From: Mycolicibacterium rhodesiae | Lineage (GTDB): Bacteria; Actinomycetota; Actinomycetes; Mycobacteriales; Mycobacteriaceae | DNA: 64,000 nucleotides | Direction: 5' to 3' | NCBI RefSeq assembly: GCF_002086695.1 | Contig: NZ_MVIH01000001.1 | Span: forward strand, 770,754-834,753 | In this document: positions 17,646-26,508 of the stretch, piece after piece | Layout of the letters: every line of letters begins with the position of its first letter | Position numbering within the stretch: the first letter of the stretch is position 1 | Translations under genes and position numbers: made by a program | Notes under the pieces: model-generated | The model's input: only the letters and a program-made list of their open reading frames with translations | What the model was told of the DNA's origin: nothing | The model's database searches: none

Positions 17646-17657
17646 TGACACCTGTCA
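17646..17657. promoter_or_regulatory. Palindrome upstream of mmpS-mmpL
   Basis: TGACA-CC-TGTCA is an exact inverted repeat about 135 bases before the MmpS start, just after the acyltransferase stop. The 158-base gap also contains TACTAT (17718-17723), a possible -10. It could be an operator for the transporter genes, but no regulator can be assigned. Confidence 0.35.
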
Positions 17658-17791
17658 GAAACTCGGGCGGCCCATGAGGCTGATCACACGGGTTATGCTG
17701 ACAAGATCCGTTAGTCCTACTATGTAGCGGTGCTAAATGGGGCCGCGGTGAATCGACAGGCTGATCTGCGAGGCCAGAAGGGGGTCCGGTC

Positions 17792-18337
17792 GTGACGCTG
17801 GAAAGCCAGACCTATGCCGCCTCGGGCGCGCCGGCGGACGACGCACCGGCCGACCTCGACACGCAGAAGACTCAACCCGCAGGTCATCGCACCAAGCGTC
17901 GCGGGCCGCTGCAGCTCCTGCGCAAGGTATGGCTGCCGATCGTGATCCTTCTGGTGATCGCCATCGCCGCCTTCGGCGTTTTCCGCCTGCACGGAGTGTT
18001 CGGCAAGACCGAGACGACCAGGCCCGGAAGCGGCTTGGCCAATGACACCAAGCCGTTCAACCCGAAGACCGTGGTCTACGAGATCTACGGCCCCCCGGGA
18101 GCCGTTGCGACCATCAACTACCTCGACCTCGACGCCCAGCCGCAGATCGTGCGTGACGTCACGCTTCCGTGGTCGATCACTTTGACGACCACTGCGCCGG
18201 CCGCTTCGGCCAACATCGTCGCCCAGGGCGACAGTGACACCATCGGTTGCCGGATCACCGTCAATGGCGAGCTCAAGGACGAGAAGACCAACACCGGGGT
18301 GAACGCGCAGACCTTCTGCCTGGTCAAGTCCGCATGA
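17792..18337 (+). CDS. MmpS family membrane protein
   Basis: This 181-residue protein has a cytoplasmic N-terminus, one transmembrane helix ([22 protein letters not shown]) and an extracytoplasmic MmpS beta-domain with [19 protein letters not shown] and [16 protein letters not shown]. MmpS proteins are partners of MmpL transporters in lipid or siderophore export. GTG 17792 follows AAGGGGG. The stop overlaps the MmpL start by 4 bases, giving strict coupling. The paralogue number cannot be fixed, but it looks like the MmpS4/5 type. Confidence 0.93.
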   Translation: MTLESQTYAASGAPADDAPADLDTQKTQPAGHRTKRRGPLQLLRKVWLPIVILLVIAIAAFGVFRLHGVFGKTETTRPGSGLANDTKPFNPKTVVYEIYGPPGAVATINYLDLDAQPQIVRDVTLPWSITLTTTAPAASANIVAQGDSDTIGCRITVNGELKDEKTNTGVNAQTFCLVKSA

Positions 18338-21234
18338 TCCTGCTCAACAAGGACGAAAAGCCCGAGGCTGGGCCCGGTAAGCGGCCCCACATCGCGCAGT
18401 GGGTCCGCTGGTTGTCGGTTCCGATCATCCTGGGCTGGCTGGCGCTGACCATCATCACCAACATCGTGGTGCCGCAGATCGAGGTCGTCGGTCAGATGCA
18501 GTCGGTACCGATGACGGCGATGGATGCGCCGTCGTCGGTCGCGATGAGCACGATCGGCACGACGTTTCATGAGTTCAAATCGAACACCTCGGTGATGATC
18601 GTGCTGGAAGGCGATCAGCCACTCGGCGACTCCGCGCACCAGTACTACAACGAGATCGTCAAGAAACTCGAGGCCGACAAGGCGCACGTCGAGCACATTC
18701 AGGACTTCTGGAGTGACCCGCTGACCGCGGCCGGCTCGCAGAGCGCCGACGGAAAGTCCGCCTACGTGCAGGCCTACCTGGTCGGCAACATGGGCGAGGG
18801 CATCGCCAACGAGTCGGTCGAGGCCGTCAAGAAGATCGTCGAAAGCGTGCCCGCGCCGGCGGGGATCAAGGCCTATGTGGCCGGGTCGTCGGCGCTGATC
18901 AACGACACCCACATCGCCGGTGACCGCAGCCTCAAGATCATCACCGGCCTGACGTTCGGCGTCATCACGGTGATGCTGCTGGTCGTCTACCGCTCGATCG
19001 TCACGGTGCTGATCGCCTTGGTGATGGTGTTCCTCGAACTGGGGGCGGCCCGCGGCGTGGTGGCCTTCCTGGGTTATCACCACTTGATCGGGCTGTCGAC
19101 GTTCGCGGTCAACCTGCTGGTGATGGTCGCGATCGCGGCCGGCACCGACTACGTCATCTTCCTGTTCGGCCGCTATCAGGAGGCGCGCAGCAAGGGCGCC
19201 GACAAAGAGTCGGCCTATTACGAGATGTATCACGGCACCGGACACGTGATCGTCGGGTCCGGCATGACGATTGCCGGCGCGTTGTTCTGTCTGCATTTCA
19301 CCCGAAGCCCGATGTTCCAGTCGATGGGTGTTCCGCTCTTCGTCGGCATGGTGGTGGTCGTTTCCGCCGCGATGACACTCGGTCCCGCCGTCGTCACCGC
19401 GGCCAGCCGCTTCGGCCTGCTGGAGCCCAAAGCTGCGTCACGTGAACGCTTCTGGCGACGCATCGGCACCGCCGTCGTCCGCTGGCCGGGTCCGATCCTG
19501 GTGGCGACGACCTTCGTCTGCCTGATCGGGCTGCTTGCGCTGCCCGGCTACCGGACCGACTACAACGACCGGCACTACCTGCCTGCCGACATCCCGGCCA
19601 GCGAGGGTTTCGCGGCTGCCGAGCGGCACTTCCCGGAGTCCCGTCTGAGCCCCGAGCTGTTGATGCTGCAGAGCGATCACGACCTGCGCAATTCCGCCGA
19701 CTTCCTGGTGATCGACCGGGTCGCCAAGGCCATCTTCCACACCCCGGGCATCGGGCGGGTGCAGACCATCACCCGGCCGCTGGGCACCCCGATCGAGCAC
19801 AGCTCGATCCCGTTCCTGCTCGGTATGCAAGGCACCACGCAGACGCTGAACCAGTCCTACATGCAGGACCGGATGAAGGACATGCTGAAGATGGGCGACG
19901 ACATGAACGTCTCCATCAATCAGATGACGAAGATGTACGACCTGCTCGGACAGCTCAACGCCGTGACTCACAGCATGGTCGGCAAGATGGACCTGACGTT
20001 GGCCGACATCCAGACGTTGCGTAACCACATCGCTGACTTCGACGACTTCTTCCGGCCGATCCGCAACTACTTCTACTGGGAACCGCACTGCTTCGACATC
20101 CCGGTGTGCAACTCGATCCGGTCGGTCTTCGACACCCTCGACGGTATCGACACCATGACCGACGACTTCCAGGTCCTGGTACCGGATCTGCACAAGCTGG
20201 ACCTGTTGACGGCCCAGATGCGCACCCTGATGCCGCCGATGATCGACACGATGCGCTCGATGCGGACCATGCAGCTCACCCTGCAGAGCACCCAGTCCGG
20301 TCAGCAGGACCAGATCGCGGCGATGCAGGAAAACCAGAGCGCGATGGGCAAGGCGTTCGACGAGGCCAAGAACGACGACTCGTTCTACCTCCCGCCGGAG
20401 GCGTTCGACAATCCGGACTTCAAGCGCGGCATGAAGATGTTCTTGTCGCCGGACGGAAAAGCGGTGCGGTTCATCATCTCTCACGAGGGTGATCCGATGT
20501 CGCCGGAGGGCCTCAGCCATATCGACCCGATCAAGAACGCGGCGTTCGAGGCGATCAAGGGCACCCCGCTGGAGGGCTCCAAGATCTATCTGGCCGGTAC
20601 CGCGGCCAGCTTCAAGGACATGCAGGACAGCGCCGACTACGACTTGATGATTGCCGGGTTGGCCGCGTTGTGCCTGATCTTCATCATCATGCTGATCATC
20701 ACCCGAGCCGTGGTGGCCTCCGCGGTGATCGTCGGCACGGTGGCGTTGTCGCTGGGCACGTCATTCGGTTTGTCGGTGTTGATCTGGCAGGACCTGATTG
20801 GCCGTCCGCTGCACTGGATGGTGATGGTGATGGCGATCGTCATCCTGCTCGCGGTCGGTTCCGACTACAACCTGTTGCTGGTGGCGCGCCTCAAGGAGGA
20901 GATCCCGGCCGGGCTGAAGACAGGCATCATCCGCGCGATGGGCGGCAGCGGTTCGGTGGTCACCTCCGCGGGCCTGGTGTTCGCGGTGACGATGGCGGCC
21001 ATGGCCTTCAGCGAGTTGACGGTCATCGCCCAGGTCGGCACGACCATCGGCATGGGCCTGCTGGTCGACACGCTGGTGATCCGGTCGTTCATGACGCCGT
21101 CGATCGCCGCCCTGTTGGGCCGGTGGTTCTGGTGGCCGCAGCGGGTGCGTCCACGTCCGGTGCCGAGCCCGTGGCCCAATCCAGCGGCCAGGGCGGCGAA
21201 CACCGAGTCGATTCCGGCCCAATCTCAGCAGTAG
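18334..21234 (+). CDS. MmpL family RND transporter
   Basis: This 966-residue RND protein has two six-helix bundles. The first is near residues 190-360 with [19 protein letters not shown]; the second is in the C-terminal third with [15 protein letters not shown]. Two periplasmic porter loops lie between, the second Met/Gln-rich and helical. The GTDY and GSDY Asp-Tyr pairs are the MmpL proton-relay motifs. It exports a lipid or siderophore across the inner membrane with MmpS. Placement after a PapA-like acyltransferase suggests an acylated envelope lipid as cargo. ATG 18334 overlaps the MmpS stop. Confidence 0.95.
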   Translation: MILLNKDEKPEAGPGKRPHIAQWVRWLSVPIILGWLALTIITNIVVPQIEVVGQMQSVPMTAMDAPSSVAMSTIGTTFHEFKSNTSVMIVLEGDQPLGDSAHQYYNEIVKKLEADKAHVEHIQDFWSDPLTAAGSQSADGKSAYVQAYLVGNMGEGIANESVEAVKKIVESVPAPAGIKAYVAGSSALINDTHIAGDRSLKIITGLTFGVITVMLLVVYRSIVTVLIALVMVFLELGAARGVVAFLGYHHLIGLSTFAVNLLVMVAIAAGTDYVIFLFGRYQEARSKGADKESAYYEMYHGTGHVIVGSGMTIAGALFCLHFTRSPMFQSMGVPLFVGMVVVVSAAMTLGPAVVTAASRFGLLEPKAASRERFWRRIGTAVVRWPGPILVATTFVCLIGLLALPGYRTDYNDRHYLPADIPASEGFAAAERHFPESRLSPELLMLQSDHDLRNSADFLVIDRVAKAIFHTPGIGRVQTITRPLGTPIEHSSIPFLLGMQGTTQTLNQSYMQDRMKDMLKMGDDMNVSINQMTKMYDLLGQLNAVTHSMVGKMDLTLADIQTLRNHIADFDDFFRPIRNYFYWEPHCFDIPVCNSIRSVFDTLDGIDTMTDDFQVLVPDLHKLDLLTAQMRTLMPPMIDTMRSMRTMQLTLQSTQSGQQDQIAAMQENQSAMGKAFDEAKNDDSFYLPPEAFDNPDFKRGMKMFLSPDGKAVRFIISHEGDPMSPEGLSHIDPIKNAAFEAIKGTPLEGSKIYLAGTAASFKDMQDSADYDLMIAGLAALCLIFIIMLIITRAVVASAVIVGTVALSLGTSFGLSVLIWQDLIGRPLHWMVMVMAIVILLAVGSDYNLLLVARLKEEIPAGLKTGIIRAMGGSGSVVTSAGLVFAVTMAAMAFSELTVIAQVGTTIGMGLLVDTLVIRSFMTPSIAALLGRWFWWPQRVRPRPVPSPWPNPAARAANTESIPAQSQQ

Positions 21235-21259
21235 CCAACCGCTTTCGGAGGGGTCCGAG

Positions 21260-21562
21260 TCAGTGCATGGCGTTGTGCGCGCCGTCCACGCAGCCGCGCT
21301 GGTAACTTGCGGCGTGCTGGGCGGCCTGGCCCGCGCAGTAGGCCGCGATCGACTCCTCGTGCGCCTGGTAGCCGCCGGCGTCGACCCACCGCTGCCCGTT
21401 GGCGTAGCCGGCCCAGTAGTCGCTGTCCTTGCGGTCCGAGGTCAACATGAAAACCACGCCCAGTACGGCGAACAGCGCGATCACGAGCACGGCCTGAACC
21501 CAGCGGTTGCTGAGCCAGGGCCACAGACGGGCGGGTATCCACCGCGGCTTGGGCCGATCCAC
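21260..21562 (-). CDS. Small membrane-anchored protein of unknown function
   Basis: This 100-residue protein has one N-terminal transmembrane helix (AVLVIALFAVLGVVFML) and a short extracytoplasmic domain with two Cys (YCAGQ and RGCVDGA), possibly disulfide-bonded. It resembles mycobacterial short membrane proteins, but I do not recognise a family. GTG 21562 starts 41 bases from the divergent DUF389 gene. The 25 bases between its stop and the mmpL stop contain a small TCGGA-GGGG-TCCGA hairpin. Confidence 0.7.
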   Translation of the reverse strand: MDRPKPRWIPARLWPWLSNRWVQAVLVIALFAVLGVVFMLTSDRKDSDYWAGYANGQRWVDAGGYQAHEESIAAYCAGQAAQHAASYQRGCVDGAHNAMH

Positions 21563-21603
21563 AACGAAGATTCTTGCACCCCTGGGGAAGTAGTCTCGCG
21601 GTT

Positions 21604-22530
21604 GTGCTGCATCTGCGGGTGATCGCGCCGGTCGACCTTCGTGACGACGTGTTGGCTATCCTGCAGCGGCAGGTCGGGGTGACGCACCTGGTGGTGCATC
21701 AGGGGGCGGCGCTGGACCCGCCCGGCGACGAGATCTCCGCCGACATCGCGCGGGAATGCGCCAACGACGTCATCGACGACCTCAAAGCACTGGACTTGCA
21801 CCACCGCGGCGCCATCACGCTCGATCTGGTGGACACCGTGGTGTCCACCGCTGCCTACCGCGCCGAGAAGCAGGCTGACGGCGACCCGGGGGACGCGATC
21901 GTCTGGGAGGAGCTGTCGGCCCGCACTCGCGAAGAGTCGACGCTCAACATCACCTTTCTGTTGTTTCTGTGCCTGGCGTGCATGATCGCGGCGGTCGGCG
22001 TGGTGACCGACTCTCCCGTCACGGTGGTCGGCGCCATGGTCGTCGGCCCGGAGTTCGGCCCGTTGGCCGCCCTGGCGGTGGCGCTGGTGCGACGCAGGCT
22101 GGACCTGGCCCGCCGTGCGTCACTGGCGCTGCTGGTCGGTTTCCCGGTCGCCATGGCCGCCACCGCGGGGTTCGTGCTCGCAGGCGAGGCGCTGGGCTGG
22201 ATCAAGCTGGGCAGCACCCGCCAACTCACCGATGTCGATTTCATCTTTCAGGTCGGCCCGCTGTCGTTCGTCGTCGCGCTGCTGGCCGGCGCGGCAGGCA
22301 TGCTGTCGTTGGTGTCGGCCAAATCCGCCGCCTTGGTCGGGGTGTTCATCTCGGTGACCACAGTGCCCGCCGCGGGTTTCGCGGTCGTGGCCGCGTCAGT
22401 CGGAGAATGGGACGTCGCCGTGGAATCCGCGGCGCAACTGGCGATCAACCTGGTGGGCATCACACTGGCCGGAGTGCTGGTGCTGGCTACGCGACGCCGG
22501 CACGAGACGCGCCGCCATGGCACGGCCTGA
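21604..22530 (+). CDS. DUF389 family membrane protein
   Basis: This 308-residue protein has an N-terminal soluble ferredoxin-like domain (HLRVIAPVDLRDDVLAIL, VTHLVVHQGAA) and a C-terminal membrane domain of about six helices, with the DUF389 hallmark SPVTVVGAMVVGPEFGPLAALAVAL. The function is unknown; TIGR00341-type members are presumed membrane channels or transporters. GTG 21604 gives VLHLRVIAP; an upstream in-frame ATG at 21574 is less likely. Confidence 0.85.
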   Translation: MLHLRVIAPVDLRDDVLAILQRQVGVTHLVVHQGAALDPPGDEISADIARECANDVIDDLKALDLHHRGAITLDLVDTVVSTAAYRAEKQADGDPGDAIVWEELSARTREESTLNITFLLFLCLACMIAAVGVVTDSPVTVVGAMVVGPEFGPLAALAVALVRRRLDLARRASLALLVGFPVAMAATAGFVLAGEALGWIKLGSTRQLTDVDFIFQVGPLSFVVALLAGAAGMLSLVSAKSAALVGVFISVTTVPAAGFAVVAASVGEWDVAVESAAQLAINLVGITLAGVLVLATRRRHETRRHGTA

Positions 22531-22577
22531 CCGTGGTGGGACCGAAGACCGACTAGTGTCTAGCGCCTGTGGGGTGG

Positions 22578-23063
22578 ATGATCAACATCGCAAGTCTGAA
22601 GAACCATGTCTCGAAGCGCGGAATCGCGATGACGGTCTTCGCCGCGGTGGTCGCAGGTCTCGCAGTCGCAACACTGCTCCACGTCCCGACCCCTCCCGAT
22701 GTCGGGCCCGGCTCACCCGAGCCGAGTCGGACGAACGCCCCCTGGATCGAGCCTGCGCCGGCCCCGGGACCGGCTCTCGAGACGCCGAGTTCTGCTGCGG
22801 CCGCGCCGACGTCGGTCCCGCCACCGACCCCACCGCCGACGCCGGAACCCGTTCCGACGGTCACGCCGGAACCCATACCGAGCCCCACCTACACCCCGAC
22901 GCCGACTGAGACGGCGCCCCCGACTCAGACAGTGGCTCCGGCGACCGAGGCGACAACCAGCCCTACGGCGACATCGACCACTCCCAGCGAGCAACCTGCG
23001 TTCCCCATCCGGACCAGCCGGGCGCCCTCAACGCTGCTTCCCAACGGTGGGCGGCGTAGCTGA
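22578..23063 (+). CDS. Proline/threonine-rich secreted or anchored protein
   Basis: This 161-residue protein has a positive N-terminus (SLKNHVSKRG), a hydrophobic stretch IAMTVFAAVVAGLAVATLL that is a signal peptide or anchor, and then ~120 residues of Pro-, Thr-, Ser- and Ala-rich low complexity with PTP/PEP repeats. It is probably exported, and such regions are often O-mannosylated in mycobacteria. ATG 22578 follows GGGGTGG closely; GTG 22569 is an alternative. The sequence is too simple for a family call. Confidence 0.6.
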   Translation: MINIASLKNHVSKRGIAMTVFAAVVAGLAVATLLHVPTPPDVGPGSPEPSRTNAPWIEPAPAPGPALETPSSAAAAPTSVPPPTPPPTPEPVPTVTPEPIPSPTYTPTPTETAPPTQTVAPATEATTSPTATSTTPSEQPAFPIRTSRAPSTLLPNGGRRS

Positions 23064-23126
23064 GACGACAGGCCCGCCGCACCGCGCCATGCGTTTCCGA
23101 GGGTCTTGTGATGGGATTAGCGGCCT

Positions 23127-26100
23127 ATGGGCATCAAAGTGGCGCTCGAGCACCGCACCACCTACACCTTCGACCGATTGGTGGAGGTGCATCCGCATGT
23201 CGTCCGGCTGCGGCCTGCACCGCACTCGCGAACGCCCATTGAGGCCTACTCGCTGGAAGTCGAGCCCGCCGACCATTTCATCAACTGGCAGCAAGACGCC
23301 TTCGGCAACTTCCTGGCCCGGCTCGTGTTTCCCACCCGGACACGGGAACTCACCATCAAGGTCGGGCTGATCGCCGACCTCAAGGTCATCAACCCGTTCG
23401 ACTTCTTCATCGAGGACTACGCGGAAACCTTCCCATTCGTCTACCCCAAGGCGCTCAAAGACGACCTCGAGCCCTACCTGCGGCCGGTCGACGAAGGCGA
23501 CGAGGGATCGGGGCCGGGGGACCTGGTGGGGTCGTGGGTGCGGGATTTCGTCGTCGCGCCCGGGACCCGGACCATCGACTTCCTGGTGGCGCTGAACCGC
23601 GCGGTCAACGGCGACGTCGGGTACAGCGTGCGGATGGAGGCCGGCGTACAGACCCCGGATCACACCCTGCGCACCGGCATCGGATCCTGCCGCGACTCGG
23701 CGTGGCTTCTGGTGTCTATCCTCCGTGGACTGGGGTTGGCGGCCCGGTTCGTGTCCGGCTATCTGGTGCAGCTGACCTCTGACGTCGAGGCGCTCGACGG
23801 TCCGTCCGGGCCTGCGGCTGATTTCACCGACCTGCACGCCTGGACCGAGGTGTACGTTCCGGGTGCCGGGTGGATCGGGCTGGACCCCACCTCCGGTCTG
23901 TTCGCCGGGGAAGGTCACATTCCGCTGGCCGCCACGCCACATCCGTCGTCGGCAGCCCCGATCACCGGTACCACCGGGATCGCCGAGGCCACCCTTGATT
24001 TCGCGAACATCGTCACCCGTGTGCACGAAGATCCGCGTGTCACGCTGCCCTACACCGACGCCGCCTGGGCAGCGATCAACCAACTCGGCGCCCGCATCGA
24101 CGAGCGACTGGCAGACGCCGATGTGCGGCTGACCGTCGGCGGTGAGCCGACCTTCGTCTCGGTGGACAACCAGCTCGACGAGGAGTGGATCACCGCCGCC
24201 GACGGTCCGCACAAACGGGAGCGAGCCTCGGTGCTGGCCGCGCGGCTCAAGGCCGTGTGGGCGCCGGGTGGTCTGGTGCAGCGCAGCCAGGGTAAGTGGT
24301 ATCCGGGAGAACCGTTGCCGCGCTGGCAGATCGGCATCCATTGGCGCCGCGACGGCGAGCCGCTGTGGACCGATGCCACGCTGCTGGCCGATCCCTGGGG
24401 CGCCCACGATGACGTCAACCCCGAAGCGGCACAACAGATCCTGTCGGCGATTGCCGACGGTCTCGGCCTGCCTGCCACCCAGGTGCGCGCGGCATTCGAG
24501 GACCCGTTGAGCCGGTTGGCGCGTGCGGCGCGCCTGCCCGTCGGCGACCCCGTCGGTCCCGGCGACGATCTGGAGACCGACACCGCGGCCGCGCGGGCGG
24601 CGCTGTTGGCCCGCCTGGAAGAGCCGGTCACCGAACCGGCTGCCTACGTGCTGCCGCTGCACCGGCGCGAGGACGACGCCGGCTGGGCCAGTGCCGACTG
24701 GCGGCTGCGCCGCGGCCGGGTGGTGTTGCTCGACGGTGACTCACCGGCCGGGCTTCGCCTGCCGCTGGATTCGATCAGCTGGCAGCCCCCGCGTCCGTCG
24801 GCGCCCGCCGACCCGATCGCCAGCGGCGTACGCGCGTTGCCGGTCGATCCCGGAACCGTCGACGCCGCCGTTGAGGATTCGCCCACCACGCCCACCACCG
24901 CGATGGTCGCCGAAGTGCGCGACGGTGTGCTCTACATCTTCATCCCGCCCACCGAGGAGCTGGAACACTTCGTCGACCTGATAGCCAGGGTGGAGGCCGC
25001 CGCCGCGAAGCTCGCTTGCGCGGTGGTCGTCGAGGGCTACGGGCCGCCGCCGGACGCGCGGCTGCACTCGATGTCCATCACGCCGGATCCCGGTGTCATC
25101 GAGGTCAACGTCACGCCCGCTGCCAGCTTCGCCGAGCAGCGCGACCAATTACGCACCCTCTACGACGAGGCGCGGCTGGCCCGGCTGTCGACCGAGTCGT
25201 TCGACGTCGACGGCACGCACGGCGGGACCGGCGGCGGCAACCACATCACTTTGGGCGGTATCACGCCGGCCGACTCGCCGCTGCTGCGCAGACCCGATCT
25301 GCTGGTGTCGCTGTTGACCTACTGGCAGCGTCACCCGGCGCTGTCGTATCTGTTCGCCGGCCGGTTCATCGGCACCACGTCGCAGGCGCCCAGGGTCGAC
25401 GAGGGCCGCTCCGAAGCGCTCTACGAACTCGAGATCGCCTTCGCCGAGATCGCCCGGGTCTCGGCCACCGGTATCAAGCCGTGGGTGACCGACCGGGCGC
25501 TGCGCCACCTGCTCACCGACATCACCGGCAACACCCACCGCGCCGAGTTCTGCATCGACAAGCTCTACAGCCCTGACAGCCCCCGCGGCCGGCTGGGTCT
25601 GCTGGAACTGCGCGGTTTCGAGATGCCCCCGCACTTCCAGATGGCGATGGTGCAGTCACTGCTGGTGCGCGCGCTGGTCGCGCGATTCTGGGATCAGCCG
25701 CTTCGGGCGCCGCTGATTCGGCACGGTCTCAATCTGCACGGACGATACCTCTTGCCGCACTTCATCATTCACGATATTGCCGATGTCTGCGCCGACCTGC
25801 GCGCGCACGACGTCAACTTCGACACCAGCTGGCTGGACCCGTTCACCGAGTTCCGCTTCCCTCGGGTGGGGACCGCGGTGTTCGACCACGTCGAGATTGA
25901 GCTGCGCGGCGCCATCGAACCGTGGAACACCCTCGGCGAGGAATCGACCGGTACCGGCACCGCGCGCTACGTCGACTCCTCAGTGGAGCGCATCCAGGTC
26001 CGCACCATCGGCGCCGACCGGCAGCGCCACATCCTCACCTGCAACGGCTTCCCGATCCCGATGCTGGCCACCGACAACCCCGACGTCTTGGTCGGCGGCG

Positions 26101-26435
26101 TCCGCTACCGGGCCTGGCAGCCCCCGAGCGCGCTGCACCCGACCATCACCGTCGACGGCCCGCTGCGGTTCGAACTGGTCGACACGGCCACCGGCACGTC
26201 CCGCGGAGGCTGCACCTATCACGTCTCGCACCCCGGCGGCCGGGCGTACGACACCCCGCCGGTCAACGCGGTGGAGGCCGAATCGCGCCGTGGACGGCGC
26301 TTCGAGGCCACCGGATTCACCCCCGGCTTGGTCGACGTCGCCGATATCAGGGAGAAACTTGCCCGGCAATCCACGGACGTCGGTGCACCGGGGATCCTCG
26401 ACCTGCGACGGGCCCGCACAGTGCTGCAGAACTGA
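23127..26435 (+). CDS. Large transglutaminase-like protein with DUF2126 (Rv2566-like)
   Basis: This 1102-residue protein starts with a transglutaminase-like fold (Bact_transglu_N-type start VALEHRTTYTFDRLVEVHPHVVRLRPAP) with catalytic triad Cys188 (GSCRDS), His237 (LHAWTEV) and Asp253 (GLDPTSG). Residues from about 330 onward are DUF2126, beginning LTVGGEPTFVSVDNQLDEEW and containing THGGTGGGNHITLGG and FRFPRVGTAVFDHVEIELRGAIEPWN. The protein is the counterpart of Rv2566. It is the first gene of a four-gene set with an ATP-grasp/alpha-E protein, a second transglutaminase and a metallopeptidase, a combination predicted in the comparative-genomics literature to make or process peptide-like products. 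Confidence 0.93.
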   Translation: MGIKVALEHRTTYTFDRLVEVHPHVVRLRPAPHSRTPIEAYSLEVEPADHFINWQQDAFGNFLARLVFPTRTRELTIKVGLIADLKVINPFDFFIEDYAETFPFVYPKALKDDLEPYLRPVDEGDEGSGPGDLVGSWVRDFVVAPGTRTIDFLVALNRAVNGDVGYSVRMEAGVQTPDHTLRTGIGSCRDSAWLLVSILRGLGLAARFVSGYLVQLTSDVEALDGPSGPAADFTDLHAWTEVYVPGAGWIGLDPTSGLFAGEGHIPLAATPHPSSAAPITGTTGIAEATLDFANIVTRVHEDPRVTLPYTDAAWAAINQLGARIDERLADADVRLTVGGEPTFVSVDNQLDEEWITAADGPHKRERASVLAARLKAVWAPGGLVQRSQGKWYPGEPLPRWQIGIHWRRDGEPLWTDATLLADPWGAHDDVNPEAAQQILSAIADGLGLPATQVRAAFEDPLSRLARAARLPVGDPVGPGDDLETDTAAARAALLARLEEPVTEPAAYVLPLHRREDDAGWASADWRLRRGRVVLLDGDSPAGLRLPLDSISWQPPRPSAPADPIASGVRALPVDPGTVDAAVEDSPTTPTTAMVAEVRDGVLYIFIPPTEELEHFVDLIARVEAAAAKLACAVVVEGYGPPPDARLHSMSITPDPGVIEVNVTPAASFAEQRDQLRTLYDEARLARLSTESFDVDGTHGGTGGGNHITLGGITPADSPLLRRPDLLVSLLTYWQRHPALSYLFAGRFIGTTSQAPRVDEGRSEALYELEIAFAEIARVSATGIKPWVTDRALRHLLTDITGNTHRAEFCIDKLYSPDSPRGRLGLLELRGFEMPPHFQMAMVQSLLVRALVARFWDQPLRAPLIRHGLNLHGRYLLPHFIIHDIADVCADLRAHDVNFDTSWLDPFTEFRFPRVGTAVFDHVEIELRGAIEPWNTLGEESTGTGTARYVDSSVERIQVRTIGADRQRHILTCNGFPIPMLATDNPDVLVGGVRYRAWQPPSALHPTITVDGPLRFELVDTATGTSRGGCTYHVSHPGGRAYDTPPVNAVEAESRRGRRFEATGFTPGLVDVADIREKLARQSTDVGAPGILDLRRARTVLQN

Positions 26436-26508
26436 TGGGGACCACCGACCCGAATATGCTCGGGGCGGGCCATGCGTGTGCAGGAGTCTGGAATCAGGAG
26501 GTGGGCCG

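Noticed and set aside
25777..26508. N-terminal extension of the ATP-grasp protein
   Set aside because: It overlaps the DUF2126 gene in another frame; TTG 26509 with AGGAGG fits homologue length.
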